Shown here in pieces: positions 54,185-64,000 of a DNA stretch of 64,000 bases. Origin of the DNA: Massariosphaeria phaeospora (lineage: Eukaryota; Ascomycota; Dothideomycetes; Pleosporales); assembly GCA_011032825.1 (NCBI GenBank), contig JAADJZ010000028.1:62001-126000 (forward strand), written 5' to 3'. The position numbers and the translations under genes are program-made. The notes under the pieces were generated by a model that searched no databases, was not told where the DNA came from, and worked only from the letters and a program-made list of their open reading frames with translations. Positions within the stretch are counted from its first letter, which is position 1. Each line of letters starts with the position of its first letter.

Positions 54185-56079
54185 TTAAGCGCGGTCCTCG
54201 ACCACGCTGTGCCGCCTGTCCTTGCCAATGTAGTTGGAGTCGGGCAACATGTTCATGATATCCTCCCTCTTATCCGTCGGGCGCTGATGGAACCAGAACA
54301 GAACGCCACCGATGAAGGCAAGCACGGCCACGACGCCGTAGTTCCACACGAGCAGCGGGTCCTCGGCGAGCGAGACGAGCGCCTGGCCGATGGCGTTGGA
54401 GAAGGCCGACATGAAATGCCAGTATGAGGTGACGAGCGAACGCATGTTCTTGGGCGCCTTGGTGAAGGCGTACTCGAGACCGGTGATGGAGGTGAAGATC
54501 TCAGAGAAACCAACCAAGATGTAGGGTACAGACTGGATCCAGACGTTGAGCGGCGAGGGATCGTCACACTTGTTCATGTATTTGCCGCAGGGACCCGTCT
54601 TGTAGATCTCGTTCTGGATGATGGTGGCGGCGACCATGGCCAAGGAGGCGAGGATGAAACCGAAGGCGATGCGCTTGATGGGAGTGAATCGGATGCCGGC
54701 CTTGCGGAGTCCGGGGTACAGGAAGTTGTCGACAATGGGGATGAAGATGACGAGCGAGATGGGGTTGAGATTGGTGATGACGTCGTTGGGTACGCCGTTA
54801 CGGGTCATGGTGGCGGCCTGCGATGTCAGGTTGTTGTTCATCTGGTTGTATGAGAGCCAGTAGAGAGGGATCCAAGTGAAGCAGGAGCAGGCACGCAGAC
54901 CGCGAGCAACCTGGTCAACCCACGCATCGTCAAACTGCATCCAGTGCGGCTTGCTGGCGCCGAGCTTGCTGGGCTTGACATCCTCCCAGAAGTTGTCAGA
55001 CTTGAAGTTCCTGCGCGTCTGTGCTGGGTTGATGGACCACTTGCCCTTCTGCGCCAGACGCAACAGCTTGAACGCGCGGGTCAACACTGAGCCAGTCGGG
55101 GGGCTCATGTGATACTTGTGGCGGCAGAACCACAGCACGAGTGGACACATGCAGAACAGGATGGTGGGCAACAAGAACGCACACCAGAAGCCGACATACT
55201 TCTCCACATAGACCATGCCAATCTGTCCAGTGAGTGAACCGATGTTGATGAACATGTAGAAGTATAGAAAGATGCGCGACAGGGTGATGCTCGGATCCGA
55301 AATAGCGCGCTGGCCAGTCTTGGGGTCCGTAATTACACGCAGCTTCGTCTGGCGGTATTGTTCAGCGACCAGTGGAGAGATGTTGGCTTTGAAGGCACCA
55401 GTTCCGAATCCGAGAACAATGACACCTAGGATGAAGGGGGCAATCGCCTTGCCGCTGGCAAGTACGCTGGGCAGGGCTGAGACGACGAGCAAGATATGGC
55501 CCACAATAGAGAAAGCAATGGCGATAAAGATGGTGTTGAACCGTCCGAGGTACTCGTCTGCGATTATGGCGCCGATGATGGGAGTGGTGTAGGCCCAAAA
55601 CTGATTGAAGGTACCAATACCAAACGACGCGCGCTGGCCCATGTCCAGAGCACCAGGCTGCCCCTCCTCGGTCGGATCCCTACCCGTTGGCTGTCCCGGT
55701 GGGAGCGGGTGCTGAATATAGTTGGTGTCTTGTGCGCATCAGTAAATGAACAACGGGTTCGAGCAGGCGTGAAGGACTCACAAAGTACTTGGCAACCATA
55801 GTAACCGAAACGTTCACACAACTCGACTAAGCCAATGGTGAAAGCCATCCAGGGGATTTTGCCGGATATACGAGGCAGCGTCGCGAGATCTTCGGCGGTG
55901 GGCTCCTCACCCTCCAGATCGGCCTCAAACTCGACGGGCGGTGCAAAACTGTCGGTAGTGCTGTGCCTCGCGACGCCGCCTAGGGCCTCCTTCTCTTTCT
56001 CCTCGTACAGGGGCGTGCTGACCTTGGGCTCATGGCTCATGGCCAAGTCCACCTGGTTCTGGGCAGCGGCACCGGACAT
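54185..56079 (-). CDS. PTR2: proton-coupled oligopeptide transporter (PTR2/POT family)
   Basis: Plasma-membrane importer of di- and tripeptides. Exons 56079-55782 and 55728-54185 (53-nt intron) give 613 residues. The cytosolic N-terminus is followed by the POT signature region (VELCERFGYYGCQVLYTNYIQ across the splice), about 12 membrane helices, the ITDPKTGQRAISDP loop, FYMFINIGSL, and the second POT motif region around GLEYAFTKAPKNMRS. It ends with an acidic/Arg-rich tail (REDIMNMLPDSNYIGKDRRHSV). ERFGYYG in helix 1 supplies the conserved Glu-Arg-Phe proton-coupling region. Together with the secreted proteases nearby it suggests peptide scavenging (inference). The call is firm. Confidence 0.93.
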
Positions 56080-57731
56080 GGTGGTGGTATTGACTTGGCG
56101 TGTGGTGGGAACACAGCAAGAAGGCGAGCTGAAGATAGTGCTGGCGCGGGGAGTTGGGGGAGGGTGCCCGGGTGAAGTTATACCTGGGCGGCCAACAGCC
56201 CAACGGCGAAAGCGAGAGAGCGTGACGGAGCCAGTGAAGGCCGTTTGCAGCAGGTGTGTACTCCGTACGGCTGCAACGTTGCAATCAGGCTAGCTGTAGA
56301 TCCCAAAGCCCGTGGGAGACGCGGGCGCACTCTGCGTCTGCGTTATCGAGCACAGGAGGTGGAGCCAAGATGTCGACATTGCTTCTAGACTTGGCGTATG
56401 CGGAGACGACGGGGGGCGGCAGCCATTCACCACTGCACCTTCACACCACCCAGGCCAACCCTTATCCGAACTTCTGGGCGATGACATGGTGCGCCCGGCC
56501 GCTAGCCGTTGAGGTGGTCGACAGAGGCAAGGCCAGCAGCTGTGGTGTCGGCGGCGCAGTGCGTGCGCCCATGGTCCATCGAGGGAGGGCGACGACCAGC
56601 CGGCCAGAGCGATTGCACCCGCACTGCTGGCCAGACATCACACGAGCATGTCGACCATAGCCACTCAGGACGAGAGCAGACCGTGGTCTCTCCGGCTTGG
56701 CGGCGAGCGGGAGGCCTTGGCGGAGCGGCACCCCTCAGGGCTCCCTCGGCATGTCCATCCTTTCAACTTTGATCCCGCGAGCGAGGAACGATGGACGGTG
56801 CGTGTTGGCACCAGCGACGATGCTACGCCTCAACAGGCAGGTTGGCGGCGACGGCAATCTCGCCACATGCGTCTCCCACCAATCGCCGTCCGTCCGATAT
56901 CAGTGCACGATCGGCGAGAGCCTAGCAGCTGCGGCGGCCGCCGTGTTCTGGCTTGCTTCTCGAACACGGCGCGCAGATGCGCCCATGCTTATCTCCTCAT
57001 CTTGCGTATCTACCCTTGTACGGCTGTTCAGCCGAAGACGACGCCCGCGGGTGCGGCGTCTGCGCCATATGGGGAAGTTCCAGGTCAACTAGTGAACGCG
57101 GCGCCCAAAGGCTGCCCTTGCGCTGCCTGTAAAACCGTTGCTAGGCGTTCACCGTCAACTCCTCGACCGAGAGCAGTGCCATGTTCGAGAGGACCGCGGA
57201 CTTCAGGGTATCTACGCTAAACGCTTCCTCGCGCGAGTGCAACCGATCTCGATGGATAGCGGACCCTCTGCTTGTCTTGGACGGTGGACGGTGTGACACA
57301 GTGGCAACCATCTTCTCTTATCAGCCGCTACCCAAACTGCGCCCGGAGCCTGCAGGGGAGTCTTCCAGAAGAGATGCAGATGCTGGTCAGACCATGCACA
57401 ACCATCATGGGCCGCCTCTGTTGGGTATGCGTGCGGCGTACCCACAATGGCGTGCCCAGTACTTGTCGCACCCAAGTACATGCTCCTTGACATGCTCCAC
57501 AGATACAGCCGCCCATGTATCCCAGACACGATGCAGACTTTTCTCCCAGCCGCCAGGTAACTGGCGTTTGGTGTCTGCCGTATGGATCAGTAGCGTAACC
57601 GAATGATGCGATGAGTTAACCATTTAACTGGTACATGGAGAGACTTGTTAATAGTTCGATTATTATTATGCGTCATCCGTAAAGATGGCTGCATTCAACC
57701 AGCTCATATTATCTATGTCCAGTAACTTCGA
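56080..57731. other. intergenic region upstream of PTR2
   Basis: A 1.65 kb GC-rich region. Long open frames (for example 56648-57220) are Arg/Pro/Ala-rich without domain or matching start context, so I do not call a gene. A TACTCCGTA motif lies near 56259. Confidence 0.5.
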
Positions 57732-60056
57732 TTACTCGCCGATTGGCACCTCGTCGAACTTCTCTCCATGAGCGTAGTGGTTGATCCAGTTGAAGATCTC
57801 CTGGTGCCAGAACAGTGAGTTCGCCGGCTTGAGAACGTGGTGATTCTCGTTGGGGAAGTTGAGGAAGCGGGAGGGAATGCCCTTAGCCTGTAAGATGTTG
57901 AACAGCTCAAGACCGTCGCTTTCTGCAAGACGGTAATCAAGAGTGTTGTGGACCACAAACTGCGGTGTAGACCAGTTCGCGATATGGTTCATCGGATTGT
58001 ACTTGTCGTATGTCGTGTATTCATCGCCGATGGTGCCGTTGTAATCGTGGCGCATGAACCACAACTCCTCCGACGACCAGGAAGCGAGAGTGTTGACGAG
58101 ACCATCATGAGTGACAAGAGCCTTGAACTCATTGCCTAGGTCATGGCCCTGAATCCAGTTCGTCATATATCCGCCGTAACTGGCGCCCGCACAGATACCA
58201 TTTTTGGTATCTGCAAAAGCGAGGTTCTTCTTAACATACTCCCAGCCCAAAACAACGTCGTCGTACGGGTTACCTCCCCAGTTACCTTGTATCGCATCGG
58301 TAAGATATTGACCGAAGCCAGTGCTGCCGGTGGGGTTCGGGGCCACTACGATGTACCCTAAAAATGTGTTAGAAACACGTTCTAAACGAGTTTATTGTGA
58401 TAGTACCTTGATCAGCCCACACTTGGAAATTCCACCGCGTCGACCACAAATTGCCGTTGGATCCTTGCGGTCCACCGTGGATGATGTAGGCAAGAGGATA
58501 GGTCTTGTTCTGAACAAAGTTGCTAGGCTTGACGACTAGCGCATGTAGCTGCTGGTCGAAGTCAGGCAGTGACCCATCGTAGAAGATCTCGGAAAATGTA
58601 TGCGGGCCCAGTCCGGCAAGTTCCTCATCCGCTTTGGTGGAGGAGAACAGAACGTTCTGGGTGCCGTTTCCGGAGAGAATGTAATAATCCCTAGATGACC
58701 AGATGGAATTCGCAGAAACTAGCAGAGACGAGTCCGGAAGAACAGACAATCCGGAGACCGATGAGACTGAGGTTAGGTTCTTTGGGATGAAACTTTCGTC
58801 GGCGGACAGAGGAATGTGGAAGGCGCGTTCGATTGCGTAGTCTTCAGCGGTGATGAAAAGAGATTCGCCGTTAGGTGCCCAATGGATCGATGCTACCGAC
58901 CGATCGAATTTGGGAACGACGCCTTTCCAGTTGCTGGTTGATAATTTGCTAGAGCTGCTGCTGATGTCTAGAGTGTATAGCTTCCATCTGTCGGACTCAT
59001 AGTAGTCTCCGTCTTGCTGGACATAAGCCAATTTTGAACTATCAGGAGAGAAGGTTGGCTGGCCGGAAGCACCTTGGTGTCCTGCTTTAAATACTTCAGA
59101 CTCTGGTCCATTGAAAGCAGTTGCTACTTCAGATCCGTCGAAGGCGCCAAGGTAGATGTAAGACGCAGTGTAGTTGGCCTTGTTGAGGTGTGGGGCCTTG
59201 CTGAGGAACGAAAAGACGGAACCATCAGGGCTGATATCGTAGTCCCCACTGCCTCCAAAAGGCTGTACGGGGCTTTCGGGTCTCGTTGCAGTGAATTTGA
59301 TCCCCTGGAGAAGATTGCGCAATCCAGAGTGAGCCAACGAGTAACTCGAGTTGGCGAGCAAACTTCCTCCGAAGACTGCGTACCGCTCCTTAGTGAGCCA
59401 TTTGTCCCAGTGACGAGTGTACACATTCTCGTACAGGCGCCCAGTATGTGGGGGAGTGGGCACTAGCTCAGGGTTGAATGCGGTCCCGTTTTGATAGGCG
59501 AGCGAATTCACGAGGAAATGCAAATTGCCCGACGAAGTCTTAGCAACTTTGAGGCCAGAGAACGGCGCGTCCAAAGATGCTACCAACGTGCTACGTCCTG
59601 TCAGTTTCTTCAATGTGCGATTCGAGATTTGAAGACTTACCCTTCAGCGGGTTTCAGAACATCTCCAACCCAGAGACTTACGCCGCCAGGTGTTTGCTCA
59701 TTCGTCGCATTGATATAGAGTATGCCCGTCTCCGTTCCAGGGAGGAAAACAACCTCGCTGACTTCGGTCGCATTCCACTTCGAGTCGGTGAGTTCCCCAG
59801 TGGCCAGGTCCAACAGCTGCCAGACCGACGAAGTTGATTCCTCCTCAAACGAATATTGCGAAGTCGAAATCAACGCCAGCTTTCCTGAAGGATTCGGGGA
59901 AGCTACAGAGCGCCGCGGGGCACTGATCATTTGCCTGCCATTGGGTCAGTATCGGCGTCGCGGAGATATTTTGCTAGCTCCGAATACTTACTCTGGAGTA
60001 ATAGCTAAGGCGCCAGTGGCAGCCAATGCCGCTGCAATTCCCAGGTAGCGCGCCAT
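57732..60056 (-). CDS. dppV: secreted dipeptidyl-peptidase V (S9C prolyl oligopeptidase family)
   Basis: Secreted serine exopeptidase that removes dipeptides. Exons 60056-59992, 59934-59641, 59590-58407 and 58357-57732 give 722 residues, the usual DPP V size. The signal peptide is 1-18 (ending GALA before ITPEQM). An N-terminal beta-propeller runs to about 440, then the alpha/beta-hydrolase domain. The nucleophile Ser574 lies in GASYGGYM, Asp655 in HNTLDYR and His687 in NENHHVLK. The last intron joins VWADQ to GYIVVAPNPTGSTGFG. The second acceptor is CGTAG, nine bases after a nearer AG that would give a stop. It is a plausible partner of the peptide transporter about 4 kb away. Confidence 0.94.
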
Positions 60057-62173
60057 CCTTTTTCTTGTGTGGAGCTTGTGTGAAGTTCAAGGGACCAGCA
60101 ACAGTCGCTTTGAGGCGGAGGGCGAGTATTTATGGCACCGCGTCACCGTGAGATTCCGCGGGCTACGACCGGGAACATATCCAGTGGGGTACGGTAGTAC
60201 ATCTCTTCATGGTTCCAGTTCGCGTCATCCATGGCCCCATCACACTGCAGGACATTTTCCAACTGCCTTCCCAAGGATGACAAAGATGCCCTATGCGCCT
60301 TCCTCATGAAGCTTAACGTTGGCGTCCAGGGATAGGAAACCTCGGCGCTGGACCTGAATACAGATTTCCTTGATCGTATCGCAATCAAGACCAACATCGT
60401 GGATCCCTTCAATTTAGCCTGCTTGGCGGAGCGGGACAGGACCTCGCATGCGGCGTCGCCGAGCTTTGTGGCGCGAGTGCTAATTTTCGCCAAGCAGCAT
60501 CAGCAAGCGCTTGTTAACACTTAACAGACAGATCATTATTAGGTTCCTTTAGTGAAGGCAGCTCGACTTATGTTGAAGTCATCCGTTTTCTTTCCATCAC
60601 TTACAGAGTAGGTCCTCCAGTCTTCTAGGCTTGTGTAAGGCGAGACGGACAGGGTTCCCCTCAACCAACACGAGCGAGATCTCCCCGTTCAGACCCAGCT
60701 AGGAAACTCATACTCGCGGCGGTCTCGATAACACCCGACAAATTCGTGAATGGCGTAGCCGGGTAGCCGGGCATTCTCCCTATCGTCTGATTGCGGGCCG
60801 TTGGGACTGGAGGATCCAGGATTTTATTGTTTTCCTCTTCTTTGGGTTCGCATCTTCGCCGCAATATGATCTCCGCGAATTATAGTCCTGCATGCAACAG
60901 AGGGCGAGCAGCATGCTGACGTTGTCTGGTTGTGGAAGGTGCTGTCCGCACAATCGGAAAATTCCAACTTCCCTTACCGAAACACCCACTCAGCTCACGC
61001 TGAAAACAAATGAGGCTCTTCGCAGCAAGTTTGAGCTTTGCGAAATCTTTCCCCTACTCTTTCAGGAGCTTACCAGCTAGAATTCGAGAAACGGACCTTG
61101 ATCAATACTCTTCCGCGGGCTATCTTGCAACCCTCTCAACATATTATCTGCCATCGCCCAGCCTACTGGTAGGCCCCACATAATGAATCACTCGAGAGAT
61201 CGAATGAAGATGTGCATGAAAGACGTATGGCGATCCACCCGTCCGTCGATATGATCCCAACCTCTCGCCCAAGAATCGATTGCGGTTCGGTGTTGTACGA
61301 GCCTAGAGTCGTTACCCGCAAAGTGCAATTCAATCACATCAGATGTCGACACCGACATATATACTCTCCGCTGGCGATTCCATACATTTATTGCTTGAGT
61401 GTGGCGGACACGGCTCGGTCCACAAGGAGCGTTGCGTACAGCGAAGCGCGATCAGATCAGAGTGAGAGCGACTCAATGCTAGTAATCTGTGTACTGAGTA
61501 CCTCGAAAATAGATAGTACCTCCTACATCTGTTAGCCTTCGCGCTGCAAACTAGACGAGAGTAAAGTACCTTGCAACGTAGCTCGAGCGGGCCTCTTTGA
61601 CTCGACTACCTACGCAAGGAAGGCTGCATCGTGGTACATGCAGCCATGACTGCTCTCCAGACATGAGGAGCTGTTGGAGACGGAGCGACATCCCATCAAC
61701 GCACGCGGCAACAAATGACGCTCATCACAGAAGCCGCGATCGCGGTCAGGCTTGCGTCATAGGTGTTGAGTGAGAGTGACGCACCGCGGCCGAGGGCGTA
61801 CGCAAATCGTTCCGGAGGTGCCGATGGTCATGGCGTTGCAGAGCAGAGGCTGTTTGCGGCGGGATGGATGAAGGGTCGTCGTCGCGGAGAAGTCGTAAAT
61901 TGGATTTGGGTGCAGAGGCTAGCTGCGGTAGGTGTAGCTCCAACGCGAAAACGCGCTAGCACGTGTGCGCATCGCATCCACCATCCATCCATCAGGGAGT
62001 GCACTCCCACACCGACGTTACGGATAATTTACGCACCTATATACGTACTAGATGTACCTAGCAGAAAGAGACACAGTACATTCATGCATAACGCCCACAA
62101 CGCACTCAACACATGCACCATAGTGTCATTTTTACCAATGTACACGTAGACCTGGATGCTTCCCAAAACCATC
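60057..62173. other. intergenic region with a gene fragment
   Basis: A 2.1 kb region upstream of DPP V and downstream of the BTB gene. It contains the inverted fragment at 60978-61056. No other gene, RNA or repeat is recognised. Confidence 0.5.
60978..61056 (-). pseudogene. decayed inverted fragment of the gene at 47532
   Basis: The reverse complement matches 48162-48240 with about 95% identity over 79 bp (from TAGGG(G)AAAG to GGGTGTTTCG). The copy reads GKDFAKLKLAAKSLICFQ in the source frame, but the Leu codon just before it reads as a TAG stop, and similarity ends in unrelated sequence at GGTAAG. A weaker resemblance (AGCTGGTAAGC versus AGCTAGTTACC) continues about 25 bp farther upstream in the copy. 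Confidence 0.75.
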
Positions 62174-62941
62174 TCAACTCTTATAACAAACCTTCGGATC
62201 TATCACCGTGTGCTTCCAAATCGCCACATCACTCCATGGCGACTCCTGACTCAGGTCATCCATGGGCTCTGCGAAAAGCCCCCGATCCTCCCAACATTCG
62301 CACTCCTCCGCACGCCAATGGTGGCCAGCCGGACATGAGAAGCCCACCCTGCTCTTAACCTCAATTGCATAGCTTCGCTCAAGCTCCCAGTCCCCGTCAT
62401 CTGACTGTAATTCCGCCGGTACAGATAACGCACCCCGTGTATCATACCGCGCGGGCCCGCTCTCCGCCGGCAGCACCTCAACACTATGCTCCGTCTTCAC
62501 CGCACCGCGATACTTCTCCGCCCTAATGCAATCGCGCAGCTCATCCAAGCAGAAAAAATCCGCATCCGCCAGCACCTTGGTATACAGCACGTAGTCGAAG
62601 CCCTTCTCGCGCGTCCAGAGCAGCGGGAACACGGTCGGTCGGCGGATGTAGTTGAGGATGATGGGAAACGCGTCCGGGTCGCCGTCGATGAATACAGAGC
62701 CGTCGGCCTGGATGTCCAGCCCCGTGTGCCAGCGGCTGAAGAGGTTGCTGAACCAGGAGCAGTCTTGCAGCGTGGATTTGCGGCATTTGAATTTGCGCCC
62801 GGAGACGTCGAGGGTGATGATGTCGGAGGGGAGGAGGGAGGGCGGCTGCATCGGTGAAGAGGACGCGGGTTCGTAGTCCATGGGCGGCGAAGGGGAAATC
62901 GATGACAGCGGTGAAGAGTGAGTGCAGAACGTGGAGCTCAT
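62174..62941 (-). CDS. BTB/POZ (KCTD-type T1) domain protein
   Basis: Single-exon protein of 255 residues. The T1/BTB domain runs from about 38 to 140: DIITLDVSGRKFKCRKSTLQ, then FSNLFSRW, FIDGDPDAFPIILNYIR and LADADFFCLDELRDCI. This is the K-channel-tetramerisation-like BTB fold common in fungi, often without a known partner or acting as a cullin-3 adaptor. A Cys/Trp-containing C-terminal region (FSCPAGHHWRAEECECWEDRG) follows. The start at 62941 (MSSTFC) is chosen. A later ATG (MDYEPASS) or an extended frame to 63094 are alternatives. Confidence 0.82.
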   Translation of the reverse strand: MSSTFCTHSSPLSSISPSPPMDYEPASSSPMQPPSLLPSDIITLDVSGRKFKCRKSTLQDCSWFSNLFSRWHTGLDIQADGSVFIDGDPDAFPIILNYIRRPTVFPLLWTREKGFDYVLYTKVLADADFFCLDELRDCIRAEKYRGAVKTEHSVEVLPAESGPARYDTRGALSVPAELQSDDGDWELERSYAIEVKSRVGFSCPAGHHWRAEECECWEDRGLFAEPMDDLSQESPWSDVAIWKHTVIDPKVCYKS

Positions 62942-63205
62942 TACAAGCACGCGAAACCTTTTATCTTGGCGAGGAGTGCTGATGTGCTGATGATGTGGTG
63001 GTTGGGGGTTTACAGACGCGTGCCCCGCGCCGCACAGACCAACGACGCGTTTGTTGCCAGATTTGCCCCGCTTCTCAGTAGCATCACAGTGCACTTCATG
63101 CCGTCAACTCTTACGCATTGTTTACTGCTTCATTCTACTTCTCTACGCTGCGCTGCCTACTTACGTTGACTTTCTGTTCGTTTCCGCGTCTGCGCCACAA
63201 CAAGT

Positions 63206-63773
63206 ATGCCCTCCAACAAAAGGCGGCTGTACATTGCTTTATATCCCAGCGGCGTCGTAAACAACGAGGAACGCAAGTGAGATAGCAGCACTTTCAGATT
63301 TTGCTTAACATACTGATCAGTTCAGATACCACTGGGGCTTCCTGATCGGGCCCAAAGTAGAAGCCAAATTCGTAATACCAGGCGGACGTTACCACGTCAA
63401 AAACTCCCCTTTCGGCTGGACATACGAAGAAATCCTTTTAAAGAATGTCCGAGCCACCAACAGCCTCTTGGCGAGAATTCTCATTGCCAAGATCGAAGAT
63501 GAGCAGCGTCTTATTGCCCTTCTTCGACGGCTTCCAGTCGTGCAGGGCGATTCAAACTGGAGATGTCGCACTTGGGTCGCGAGCGCCCTGGCTGAGATCG
63601 CGAAGGATGGAAAGTGTGTTGGCACCGCCGAGCTGGATTGGCAGAAGATTGAGGCGTTTGCGAGACGGTACGTAGCGGACAAGGCTGCTAGTGGTCGCTA
63701 TCAGTCTGTTGAGGATATCTTGAAACCGAAGCCGACCTGGGACATGATTGAGGATAAGGAAAGCATACCATAG
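63206..63773 (+). CDS. DUF6914-like hypothetical protein
   Basis: Exons 63206-63276 and 63326-63773 (49-nt intron) give 172 residues. The pattern is that of a common fungal family of unknown function: an N-terminal YIALYPSG, KYHWGFLIGPK at the splice, GGRYHVKN, a basic helix (LLARILIAKIED), then WRCRTWVASALAEIAKDGK. The repeated Trp/His/Cys positions suggest a papain-like or NlpC/P60-like fold, but I cannot confirm catalytic residues. The splice is needed to restore the family sequence. No signal peptide. The family assignment comes from the recalled pattern, not from a search. Confidence 0.7.
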
Positions 63774-63900
63774 AAGGTAGTAATCATGAGCTCGCGAGGA
63801 ACGGTCGTTCACCTATTGCTTTTCAGCGCGTAGTATTGTAGTTGCTTTATTTTCGAGTGCTGCGAATATCGTCTCGAGATAAGTGCGCGTCAAGCGCCAT

Positions 63901-64000
63901 TCAATAGGGGCATTCGCCCCACCATTTATTGCGAACTTCATCCATCTTAAACTCTTCAGGACTTGGTCGGTCGAGAACCTTATCAAGCATGCCCTGCCAT
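63901..64000 (-). CDS. 3' end of a gene truncated by the window edge
   Basis: The minus strand reads WQGMLDKVLDRPSPEEFKMD, EVRNKWWGECPY and then TGA at 63903-63901. Composition and lack of stops suggest the real C-terminus of a protein whose start lies beyond 64000. Only 32 residues are visible and the family is not recognised. Confidence 0.45.
   Translation of the reverse strand, partial: WQGMLDKVLDRPSPEEFKMDEVRNKWWGECPY

Noticed and set aside
56648..57220. 190-codon open frame upstream of PTR2
   Set aside because: Arg/Pro/Ala-rich, several overlapping frames are equally long, no domain; typical of chance frames in GC-rich sequence.

Overview
This is a 64 kb piece of nuclear DNA from a filamentous ascomycete (Pezizomycotina). 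The evidence is many short introns (about 44-80 nt, GT...AG), a gene every 2-3 kb on both strands, fungal domain layouts (URA2-type CPSase/ATCase fusion, vacuolar TRP channel, PTR2 transporter, DPP V) and a secreted plant-cell-wall set (AA9 LPMO, GH7 cellobiohydrolase, GH11 xylanase). A dothideomycete, possibly Pleosporales-like, is my best guess, but no rRNA or mitochondrial marker is present to confirm it.

Layout. 0.4-13.5 kb: AA9 monooxygenase, an F-box-like protein, ribose-5-phosphate isomerase (RKI1), the NEDD8 E1 regulatory subunit (ULA1), GH7 cellobiohydrolase, a 2.8 kb gene-free gap and a secreted aspartic protease. 14.9-28.2 kb is mostly housekeeping: YVC1-like vacuolar channel, divergent URA2, a vacuolar R-SNARE and POP5. 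28.8-32.9 kb is accessory: a low-complexity gene with a frame switch, a minisatellite, a possible metallothionein, a rhodopsin-like membrane protein and a decayed copy of the low-complexity gene's 3' end. 33.3-40.4 kb is again housekeeping: BUB3 and GPN2 (divergent), a CHMP7-like ESCRT-III protein and a complex I subunit, then GH11 xylanase. 40.4-53.6 kb is the most unusual stretch: a gene-poor gap, three small cysteine-rich paralogues, an SDR, a tandem pair of unknown coiled-coil genes and an unknown repeat-containing gene with a duplicated upstream block. 54-64 kb: PTR2 peptide transporter, dipeptidyl-peptidase V, a BTB protein, a DUF6914-like gene and the 3' end of one more gene.

How genes relate. 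AA9, GH7 and GH11 together would attack cellulose and xylan. The aspartic protease, DPP V and PTR2 form a plausible path from external protein to imported peptides. YVC1, the R-SNARE and CHMP7 all act on vacuolar or endosomal membranes, but their proximity need not be functional.

Most interesting. (1) The URA2 protein appears to lack the whole dihydroorotase-like domain normally found between the CPSase and ATCase parts. (2) A short stretch of one unknown gene (47.5 kb) recurs as a 45-bp exact copy at 13.9 kb and a decayed, roughly 79-bp inverted copy at 61.0 kb; its tandem paralogue seems to lack that stretch. (3) A second unknown gene has a decayed 3'-end copy about 3 kb away. (4) There is a cluster of three MCxR...CxxC mini-proteins. 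Exon boundaries were read by eye and checked for frame; no transcript or database evidence was available. I saw no convincing tRNA, rRNA, CRISPR or intact transposon.
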